Assembly: GCA_026874595.1 (NCBI GenBank)
Contig: CM049310.1
Coordinates: forward strand, 41,731,558 to 41,795,557
DNA length: 64,000 nt
Reading direction: 5' to 3'
From: Sipunculus nudus
Taxonomy: Eukaryota; Annelida; Sipuncula; Golfingiida; Sipunculidae
Numbering within the stretch: the first letter of the stretch is position 1; every line of letters begins with the position of its first letter. This document shows, in pieces, positions 55,206 through 64,000 of this stretch. Position numbers and translations under genes: made by a program. The notes beneath the pieces are model-generated. The model was not told the DNA's origin, ran no database searches, and saw only the letters and a list, made by a program, of their open reading frames with translations.

Positions 55206-55631
55206 GATATATTTTAGCCATCCTTAGATTGCCCCTCGATCTTTCACCTGAGAATTTCTTCTTCCCGCTCACTTAGACCGCAGATAATTTAGGTTCGTCA
55301 TTAGACCTTGGTCGATCTTTTCTGTTAACGTTTTCATACATATTTTGTAGGGAATTTCTCGAAATCAAATGACCGGGTGCCACAGCTCATACTAAAACAT
55401 TAAAATTATTTCAGAATATAAAATAATATAGCTTTTCACCGATCACATGTGCTTACCTGCAAATTTAGTTTTAATTGCTGTGGAGAAAGTGCATACATCT
55501 TGTTAATCCTAATATTTCAATTCGACAACCTCTGATTTATACTCACTTTAACTATAGCGTGGTTACAATATTATCGCCTACAGCCATGGGTCATGGGAGA
55601 AAGGGTTACTTGGGTTAATAGGTTAAAAATG

Positions 55632-55706
55632 TGATTTCGCATGGGGGTTCGAACCCTGGACCATTGGCGTGTGAGGCGACCCTGAGAGCCACTACACTTC
55701 GAAACC
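55632..55706 (-). pseudogene. psi-Val-1, unit 24
   Basis: As unit 1. Confidence 0.8.
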
Positions 55707-57076
55707 GTTCGACAATGAACTTCAGTCATTCTGAAGCTTAAGGATCATGTGCAAACTTGTTTTTTGGAGACCAGTTGGATATTGGATAGGGGGGAACTCA
55801 CTTTGATTTTGAATCAGACCAGTCCAAAATAAAACAAATGAAGTATTAATATGATTCATGTTCAAACAATCCCTAACTGGGAGCATGTTCTACTTCAAAT
55901 ATCAACGATATAGGATATTCAAGATCAAGTCAAAGTATCCTATGGATACTGCAGATCATGTACAAATGTGATAGGAGAAAAAGTTTATGTCAAGAAAAAA
56001 ATGAAACTGGAAAGTTCTACAAAAATAATCAGTAATATCACTGAAGGACCTGAATTAAGGATGACTTCAAATTTTTACATTCAATCATGATGAACTTTAT
56101 TGGAACGGATCGTACAGCACTTTTTCAATTCGAAATCTTAAACTCATGCCAGGGAACAGATAGGTTGCGATATGTCGCTCATTTAAAAAAAAAGATACTT
56201 TCTTGTCAGTATTGGAGAATGATGAATAAAAATATATAGCTGTCGTATTCGACATGTATAAATTCACCGCGAAGGCACTAGAGTATCATCCTTACACCCA
56301 TTTCAATTGCTGTTCAGTAAATGAATATATCTCATTGGTCGTTATATTTTTAAAATCTACAATCCTTAATTTATACAAACTTAAACAAAGGACTTTATAA
56401 ATAATATCTACTCTAGCTTGTGACATTTGAAACATGGATTTTCAGGAGGAGGTAAATAGTCTAAGTATTTCGGTTTACGCTCTGGTTCGAAATTAGGACC
56501 TGCCGCGTGTGAGATCAACGTGAGAGCGATCAGGCTCGAATCCGCTGGGTATCATACTTCGGTTCTTCTTAAGCATAACAATGATATGCCATACCATATC
56601 TCGAGGCCAGTTGAAGACTGCGCAGGGGAAACCTCCTCTTTGGTTTGTTATCTGATCAGTCCATAAATAATATGAAGTGTAAATACCATTAAAAATCAGA
56701 CGATTCCTAACTAGGAGAATACTCTCCTTCAGACATGAACAACGACAATATAAGTTGAACAAAAGTCAGATAAAGCCTGTGCTTCATACTTATATTTTAA
56801 CAATATTGGAAACAAAAGTAAGAAGATGTAGCTTTTGATCGTATCACAGATGCGCAGCTGCAAATCAATTTAATATACTGTGGAGATAAAAATGGTCACT
56901 TCTGAACATGCCTCAAGTGACGAACAGGAACTGAATTAAGCTTGATCACTCGGATAGATAAAACGAATATTCGCTTATTGATATTTCACAAATTACGACA
57001 TGAAGTTCTTATAATTATGTCTGATCCAGTAAATGCAAATGATGAAAAATGGTGGAGGTTATATTTGGCAAAAATG

Positions 57077-57149
57077 TGGTTCCGCTGGGGTTCGAACCCA
57101 GGACCTTTCGCATGTGAGGCGAACGTGATATCCACTACACTACGAAACC
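57077..57149 (-). tRNA. tRNA-Val(CAC), unit 25, variant
   Basis: Same form as unit 20. Confidence 0.85.
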
Positions 57150-57555
57150 GCTCGATATCGTGCCTTCTTTATTCTGAAGCTCAAGGATATTATAGCTGAT
57201 CTTTTATGCGACATCCTCTGCAGACGAAAGTGGGGTACTTCTTACCTCAGTTAAGAATCCGGTCACTACATAAATAACTATATATGATTTTCATTTTAAA
57301 TACAATAATAATTCCTATTATATTCTTGTTTAAATGTCAACTACATAGGTTTGAGCCAAGATGAAATAAAAATTAACTTATCTTAACGTCACACCTTGAA
57401 AGCTGTAAAAGGAGGACACCGGAAAATATTTACAATTAAAATGGGCAAAAAATGTGAAACCTGGATTCAGGAAAATCTGAAATTTAAGTATTCATACATG
57501 ATGAACAAAAATGGAACAATAGACTCTTCGAATTTAACTTCGACACTGTTAAGTT

Positions 57556-57626
57556 GGCTCGTTGGTGTAGGAGTAAGATTCTCGCTTCGGGTGCGAGAGC
57601 TTTCGTGTTCTATCCCGGACGAGCCC
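57556..57626 (+). pseudogene. Decayed tRNA-Pro(CGG), T-stem lost, unit 25
   Basis: Same form as unit 17. Confidence 0.78.
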
Positions 57627-58052
57627 GGTATATTTTAGCCATCATTGGATTGCCCATCGATCTTTGACCCGAGAATTTCTTCTTCCCGCTCACTAAGACA
57701 GCAGGTAATTTAGGTTCGCCATCAGACCTTGGTCGATCTTTTCTGTTAACGTTTTCACACATATTTTGTAGGGAATTTCTCGAAATCAAATGACCGGATG
57801 CCACAGCTCATACTAAAACATTAAAAGTATTTCAGAATATAAAATAATATAGCTTTTCACCGATCACATGTGCTTACCTGCAAATTTAGTTTTAATTGCT
57901 GTTGAGAAAGTGCATACATCTTGTTAATCCTAATATTTCAATTCGACAACCTCCGATTTATACTCACTAAAACTATAGCGTGGTTACAATATTATCGCCT
58001 ACAGCAATGGGTCATGGGAGAGAGGGTTACTTGGTTTAATAGGTTAAAAATG

Positions 58053-58126
58053 TGATTTCGCATGGGGCTCGCACCCTGGACCATTGGCGTGTGAGGCGAC
58101 CCTGAGAGCCACTACACTTCAAAACC
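58053..58126 (-). pseudogene. psi-Val-1, unit 25
   Basis: Same form as unit 20. Confidence 0.75.
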
Positions 58127-58903
58127 GTTCGATAATGAACTTCAGTCATTCTGAAGCGTAAGGGTCATGTGCAAACTTGTTTTTTGGAGACCAGTTGGAT
58201 ATTGGAAAGGGGGAAACTCACTTTGATTTTGAATTCAACCAGTCCAAAATAAAACAAATGAAGTATTTATATGATTCATGTTTAAACAATCCCTAACTGG
58301 GAGCTGGGGTTTACGCTCAGGTTCGAAATTAGGACCTGCCGCGTGTGAGATCAACATGAGAGCGATCAGGCTCGAATCCGCTAGGTATCATACTTCGGTT
58401 CTTCTTAAGCATAACAATGATATGCCAAACCATATCCCGAGGCCAGTTGAAGACTGCGCAGGGGAAAACTCCTCTTTGGTTTGTTATCTGATCAGTCCAT
58501 AAATAATATGAAGTATAAATACGATTAAAAATCCTAACTAGGAGAATACTCTCCTTCAGACATGAACAACGACAATATAAGTTGAACCAAAGTCAGATAA
58601 GCCTGTGCTTCATACTTATATTTTAACAATATTGGAAACAAAAGTAAGAAGATGTAGCTTTTGATCGTATCACAGATGCGCAGCTGCAATTCAATTTAAT
58701 ATACTGTGGAGATAAAAATGGTCACTTCTGAACATGCTTCAAGTGACGAACAGGAACTGAATTAAGCTTGATCACTCGGATGGATAAAACGAATATTCGC
58801 TTATTGATATTTCACAAATTACGACCTGAAGTGTCTCATAATTATGTCTGATCCAGTACATGCAAATGATAAAAAATGGTGGAGGTTATATTTGGGAAAA
58901 ATA

Positions 58904-58965
58904 TGGTTCCAACACAGGACCTTTCGCGTGTGAGGCGAACGTGATAGCCACTACACTACGAAACC
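58904..58965 (-). pseudogene. tRNA-Val lacking 11 nt of the T-arm, unit 26
   Basis: Same deletion as at 44355-44416. Confidence 0.88.
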
Positions 58966-59371
58966 GCTCGATATCGTGCCTTCTTCATTCTGAAGCTCAA
59001 GGATATTTTAGCTAATCTTTTATGCGACATCATCTGCAGACCAAGGTGGGGTACTTCTTACCTCAGTTAAGAATCCGGTCACTACATAAATAACTATATA
59101 TGATTTTCATTTTAAATACAATAATAATTCCTATTATATTCCTGTTTAAATGTCAACTACATAGGTTTGAGCCAAGATGAAATAAAAATTAACATACCTT
59201 AACGTCACACCTTGTAAGCTGTAAAAGGAGGACGCCGGAAAATATTTACAATGAAAATGGGCAAAAAATGTGAGACCTGGATTCAGGAAAATCTGAAATG
59301 TAAGTATTCATACATATTGAACAAAAATGGAACAATAGACTCTTCGAATTTCACTTCGACACTGTTAAGTT

Positions 59372-59443
59372 GGCTCGTTGGTCTAGGGGTATGATTCTCG
59401 CTTCGGGTGCGAGAGGTCACGGGTTCAATTCCCGGACGAGCCC
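59372..59443 (+). tRNA. tRNA-Pro(CGG), unit 26, T-stem mismatch
   Basis: Same A49-G65 mismatch as unit 21. Confidence 0.8.
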
Positions 59444-59869
59444 GATATATTTTAGCCATCCTTAGATTGCCCCTCGATCTTTCACCTGAGAATTTCTTCT
59501 TCCCGCTCACTTAGACCGCAGATAATTTAGGTTCGTCATTAGACCTTGGTCGATCTTTTCTGTTAACGTTTTCATACATATTTTGTAGGGAATTTCTCGA
59601 AATCAAATGACCGGGTGCCACAGCTCCTACTAAAACATTAAAATTATTTCAGAATATAAAATAATATAGCTTTTCACCGATCACATGTGCTTACCTGCAA
59701 ATTTAGTTTTAATTGCTGTGGAGAAAGTGCATACATCTTGTTAATCCTAATATTTCAATTCGACAACCTCTGATTTATACTCACTTTAACTATAGCGTGG
59801 TTACAATATTATCGCCTACAGCCATGGGTCATGGGAGAAAGGGTTACTTGGGTTAATAGGTTAAAAATG

Positions 59870-59944
59870 TGATTTCGCATGGGGGTTCGAACCCTGGACC
59901 ATTGGCGTGTGAGGCGACCCTGAGAGCCACTACACTTCGAAACC
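59870..59944 (-). pseudogene. psi-Val-1, unit 26
   Basis: As unit 1. Confidence 0.8.
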
Positions 59945-61314
59945 GTTCGACAATGAACTTCAGTCATTCTGAAGCTTAAGGATCATGTGCAAACTTGTTT
60001 TTTGGAGACCAGTTGGATATTGGATAGGGGGGAACTCACTTTGATTTTGAATCAGACCAGTCCAAAATAAAACAAATGAAGTATTAATATGATTCATGTT
60101 CAAACAATCCCTAACTGGGAGCATGTTCTACTTCAAATATCAACGATATAGGATATTCAAGATCAAGTCAAAGTATCCTATGGATACTGCAGATCATGTA
60201 CAAATGTGATAGGAGAAAAAGTTTATGTCAAGAAAAAAATGAAACTGGAAAGTTCTACAAAAATAATCAGTAATATCACTGAAGGACCTGAATTAAGGAT
60301 GACTTCAAATTTTTACATTCAATCATGATGAACTTTATTGGAACGGATCGTACAGCACTTTTTCAATTCGAAATCTTAAACTCATGCCAGGGAACAGATA
60401 GGTTGCGATATGTCGCTCATTTAAAAAAAAAGATACTTTCTTGTCAGTATTGGAGAATGATGAATAAAAATATATAGCTGTCGTATTCGACATGTATAAA
60501 TTCACCGCGAAGGCACTAGAGTATCATCCTTACACCCATTTCAATTGCTGTTCAGTAAATGAATATATCTCATTGGTCGTTATATTTTTAAAATCGACAA
60601 TCCTTAATTTATACAAACTTAAACAAAGGACTTTATAAATAATATCTACTCTAGCTTGTGACATTTGAAACATGGATTTTCAGGAGGAGGTAAATAGTCT
60701 AAGTATTTCGGTTTACGCTCTGGTTCGAAATTAGGACCTGCCGCGTGTGAGATCAACGTGAGAGCGATCAGGCTCGAATCCGCTGGGTATCATACTTCGG
60801 TTCTTCTTAAGCATAACAATGATATGCCATACCATATCTCGAGGCCAGTTGAAGACTGCGCAGGGGAAACCTCCTCTTTGGTTTGTTATCTGATCAGTCC
60901 ATAAATAATATGAAGTGTAAATACCATTAAAAATCAGACGATTCCTAACTAGGAGAATACTCTCCTTCAGACATGAACAACGACAATATAAGTTGAACAA
61001 AAGTCAGATAAAGCCTGTGCTTCATACTTATATTTTAACAATATTGGAAACAAAAGTAAGAAGATGTAGCTTTTGATCGTATCACAGATGCGCAGCTGCA
61101 AATCAATTTAATATACTGTGGAGATAAAAATGGTCACTTCTGAACATGCCTCAAGTGACGAACAGGAACTGAATTAAGCTTGATCACTCGGATAGATAAA
61201 ACGAATATTCGCTTATTGATATTTCACAAATTACGACATGAAGTTCTTATAATTATGTCTGATCCAGTAAATGCAAATGATGAAAAATGGTGGAGGTTAT
61301 ATTTGGCAAAAATG

Positions 61315-61387
61315 TGGTTCCGCTGGGGTTCGAACCCAGGACCTTTCGCATGTGAGGCGAACGTGATATCCACTACACTACGAAACC
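61315..61387 (-). tRNA. tRNA-Val(CAC), unit 27, variant
   Basis: Same form as unit 20. Confidence 0.85.
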
Positions 61388-61793
61388 GCTCGATATCGTG
61401 CCTTCTTTATTCTGAAGCTCAAGGATATTATAGCTGATCTTTTATGCGACATCCTCTGCAGACGAAAGTGGAGTACTTCTTACCTCAGTTAAGAATCCGG
61501 TCACTACATAAATAACTATATATGATTTTCATTTTAAATACAATAATAATTCCTATTATATTCTTGTTTAAATTTCAACTACATAGGTTTGAGCCAAGAT
61601 GAAATAAAAATTAACTTATCTTAACGTCACACCTTGAAAGCTGTAAAAGGAGGACACCGGAAAATATTTACAATTAAAATGGGCAAAAAAAGTGAAACCT
61701 GGATTCAGGAAAATCTGAAATTTAAGTATTCATACATGTTGAACAAAAATTGAACAATAGACTCTTCGAATTTAACTTCGACACTGTTAAGTT

Positions 61794-61864
61794 GGCTCGT
61801 TGGTGTAGGAGTAAGATTCTCGCTTCGGGTGCGAGAGCTTCCGGGTTCTATCCCGGACGAGCCC
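61794..61864 (+). pseudogene. Decayed tRNA-Pro(CGG), S type, unit 27
   Basis: Six-base T-loop form, as unit 22. Confidence 0.75.
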
Positions 61865-62290
61865 GGTATATTTTAGCCATCATTCGATTGCCCCTCGATC
61901 TTTGACCCGAGAATTTCTTCTTCCCGCTCACTAAGACAGCAGGTAATTTAGGTTCGCCATCAGACCTTGGTCGATCTTTTCTGTTAAGGTTTTCACACAT
62001 ATTTTGTAGGGAATTTCTCGAAATCAAATGACCGGATGCCACAGCTCATACTAAAACATTAAAAGTATTTCAGAATATAAAATAATATAGCTTTTCACCG
62101 ATCACATGTGCTTACCTGCAAATTTAGTTTTAATTGCTGTTGAGAAAGTGCATACATCTTGTTAATCCTAATATTTCAATTCGACAACCTCCGATTTATA
62201 CTCACTAAAACTATAGCGTGGTTACAATATTATCGCCTACAGCAATGGGTCATGGGAGAGAGGGTTACTTGGTTTAATAGGTTAAAAATG

Positions 62291-62365
62291 TGATTTCGCA
62301 TGGGGGCTCGAACCCTGGACCATTGGCGTGTGAGGCGACCCTGAGAGCCACTACACTTCGAAACC
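62291..62365 (-). pseudogene. psi-Val-1, unit 27
   Basis: Same form as unit 22. Confidence 0.78.
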
Positions 62366-63149
62366 GTTCGATAATGAACTTCAGTCATTCTGAAGCGTAA
62401 GGATCATGTGCAAACTTGTTTTTTGGAGACCAGTTGGATATTGGATAGGGGAAACTCACTTTGATTTTAAATTCAACCAGTCCAAAATAAAACAAATGAA
62501 GTATTAATATGATTAATGTTCAAACAATCCCTAACTGGGAGCTGGGGTTTACGCTCTGGTTCGAAATTAGGACCTGCCGCGTGTGAGATCAACGTGAGAG
62601 CGATCAGGCTCGAATCCGCTGGGTATCATACTTCGGTTCTTCTTAAGCATAACAATGATATGCCAAACCATATCCCGAGGCCAGTTGAAGACTGCGCAGG
62701 GGAAAACTCCTCTTTGGTTTGTTATCTGATCAGTCCATAAATAATATGAAGTATAAATACGATTAAAAATCAGACGATTCCTAACTAGGAGAATACTCTC
62801 CTTCAGACATGAACAACGACAATATAAGTTGAACAAAAGTCAGATAAAGCCTTTGCTTCATACTTATATTTTAACAATATTGGAAACAAAAGTAAGAAGA
62901 TGTAGCTTTGATCGTATCACAGATGCGCAGCTGCAAATCAATTTAATATACTGTGGAGATAAAAATGGTCACTTCTGAACATGCTTCAAGTGACGAACAG
63001 GAACTGAATTAAGCTTGATCACTCGGATAGATAAAACGAATATTCGCTTATTGATATTTCACAAATTACGACATGAAGTTCTTATAATTATGTCTGATCC
63101 AGTAAATGCAAATGATGAAAAATGGTGGAGGTTATATTTGGCAAAAATG

Positions 63150-63222
63150 TGGTTCCGCTGGGGTTCGAACCCAGGACCTTTCGCATGTGAGGCGAACGTG
63201 ATATCCACTACACTACGAAACC
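63150..63222 (-). tRNA. tRNA-Val(CAC), unit 28, variant
   Basis: Same form as unit 20. Confidence 0.85.
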
Positions 63223-63628
63223 GCTCGATATCGTGCCTTCTTTATTCTGAAGCTCAAGGATATTATAGCTGATCTTTTATGCGACATCCTCTGCAGACGA
63301 AAGTGGGGTACTTCTTACCTCAGTTAAGAATCCGGTCACTACATAAATAACTATATATGATTTTCATTTTAAATACAATAATAATTCCTATTATATTCTT
63401 GTTTAAATGTCAACTACATAGGTTTGAGCCAAGATGAAATAAAAATTAACTTATCTTAACGTCACACCTTGAAAGCTGTAAAAGGAGGACACCGGAAAAT
63501 ATTTACAATTAAAATGGGCAAAAAATGTGAAACCTGGATTCAGGAAAATCTGAAATTTAAGTATTCATACATGATGAACAAAAATGGAACAATAGACTCT
63601 TCGAATTTAACTTCGACACTGTTAAGTT

Positions 63629-63699
63629 GGCTCGTTGGTGTAGGAGTAAGATTCTCGCTTCGGGTGCGAGAGCTTTCGTGTTCTATCCCGGACGAGCCC
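63629..63699 (+). pseudogene. Decayed tRNA-Pro(CGG), T-stem lost, unit 28
   Basis: Same form as unit 17. Confidence 0.78.
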
Positions 63700-64000
63700 G
63701 GTATATTTTAGCCATCATTGGATTGCCCATCGATCTTTGACCCGAGAATTTCTTCTTCCCGCTCACTAAGACAGCAGGTAATTTAGGTTCGCCATCAGAC
63801 CTTGGTCGATCTTTTCTGTTAAGGTTTTCACACATATTTTGTAGGGAATTTCTCGAAATCAAATGACCGGATGCCACAGCTCATACTAAAACATTAAAAG
63901 TATTTCAGAATATAAAATAATATAGCTTTTCACCGATCACATGTGCTTACCTGCAAATTTAGTTTTAATTGCTGTTGAGAAAGTGCATACATCTTGTTAA

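Larger units (their letters stand above)
54521..56932. repeat. Unit 24, L type, Val deleted
   Basis: 2,412 bp; psi-Val-2 is at 56471-56543. Private change AAAATCTACAAT near 56357. Last unit of the first 10,311-bp block. Confidence 0.95.
56933..58758. repeat. Unit 25, S type
   Basis: 1,826 bp; psi-Val-2 is at 58307-58379. First unit of the second 10,311-bp block; differs from unit 20 at only a few bases (for example GATCTTTTA for GATTTTTTA). Confidence 0.95.
58759..61170. repeat. Unit 26, L type, Val deleted
   Basis: 2,412 bp; psi-Val-2 is at 60709-60781. Counterpart of unit 21. Confidence 0.95.
61171..63005. repeat. Unit 27, S type
   Basis: 1,835 bp; psi-Val-2 is at 62545-62617. Counterpart of unit 22. 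Confidence 0.95.
1..64000. repeat. Tandem tRNA-gene array (28 units, L and S types)
   Basis: The motif GAATTAAGCTTGATCACTCG recurs 28 times in the same orientation (once with a single change, in unit 16), at intervals of about 2.42 kb or 1.83 kb, with one 859-bp interval and one interval enlarged by a LINE. Between recurrences the sequence is near-identical apart from scattered substitutions, small indels and the S-type deletion. Both array edges lie outside the window. Tandem tRNA arrays are known in Xenopus and Entamoeba and turn up in long-read assemblies of other eukaryotes. This one combines only two isoacceptors with several decayed copies. The total copy number cannot be judged here. 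Confidence 0.97.
63006..64000. repeat. Unit 28, cut by the window end
   Basis: The first 995 bp of what should be an S unit (counterpart of unit 23, sharing GTTAAGGTTTTC at 63819). The window ends before psi-Val-1. Confidence 0.9.

Noticed and set aside
1-64000. CRISPR array or prokaryotic tRNA operon
   Set aside because: Repeat units are kilobases long, the tRNAs lack encoded CCA and have Pol III boxes and T-run terminators, and the embedded LINE is eukaryotic.

Overview
The window is a eukaryotic tandem array of tRNA genes (tDNA), interrupted once by a full-length LINE. The organism is most likely an arthropod or other invertebrate. This rests on animal-type tRNA-Val(CAC) and tRNA-Pro(CGG) sequences with Pol III T-run terminators and no encoded CCA, on AT-rich spacers, and on an arthropod-style Jockey-like LINE. 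The species cannot be named from this sequence. Nothing looks bacterial, and there is no host protein-coding gene. The many 60-90 codon ORFs are chance frames running through the tRNA genes and spacers.

Layout. I count 28 head-to-tail units, all in one orientation and each starting at the motif GAATTAAGCTTGATCACTCG. Long (L) units are about 2.41-2.42 kb and short (S) units about 1.83-1.84 kb. Starts: 1 (L), 2423 (L), 4844 (S), 6683 (S), 8521 (L), 10943 (S/L hybrid), 13366 (S), 15204 (L), 17628 (S), 19466 (L), 21889 (S), 23725 (859-bp mini-unit), 24584 (L), 27006 (L), 29428 (S), 31255 (L, carrying the LINE), 39971 (S), 41797 (L), 44210 (L), 46622 (S), 48448 (L), 50860 (S), 52695 (S), 54521 (L), 56933 (S), 58759 (L), 61171 (S), 63006 (S, cut by the window end).

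A complete L unit holds, in order, tRNA-Val(CAC) on the minus strand, tRNA-Pro(CGG) on the plus strand, a degenerate Val copy (psi-Val-1, minus) and a still more degenerate Val copy (psi-Val-2, minus). The spacers flanking the three Val-like copies resemble one another. The unit therefore seems to descend from an older monomer of roughly 0.8 kb carrying one tRNA-Val, triplicated, with a tRNA-Pro present in the first segment. S units lack about 584 bp between psi-Val-1 and psi-Val-2, and their Pro copy is decayed. By inspection about 16 of 28 Val copies and 10-13 of 27 Pro copies look structurally sound. In the right-hand third, L units have lost Val (an 11-nt deletion through the T-arm) but keep Pro, while S units keep Val and have lost Pro.

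Higher-order structure. Units 7-8 and 9-10 form a 4,262-bp two-unit repeat. From 46622 a five-unit S-L-S-S-L block recurs with a 10,311-bp period. Unit 12 is an 859-bp tandem duplication whose ends lie in two paralogous Val sequences, a footprint of unequal crossing-over inside tRNA genes.

The LINE (32469-38749, minus strand) sits 17 bp upstream of psi-Val-1 of unit 16, flanked by a 13-bp target-site duplication. Removing it and one duplication copy leaves a 2,422-bp L unit. It has an 825-nt 5' UTR packed with hairpins, an ORF1 with three zinc knuckles, an ORF2 with AP-like endonuclease and reverse transcriptase, and a 643-nt 3' UTR with no poly(A). Both ORFs are open, so it looks young and possibly competent.
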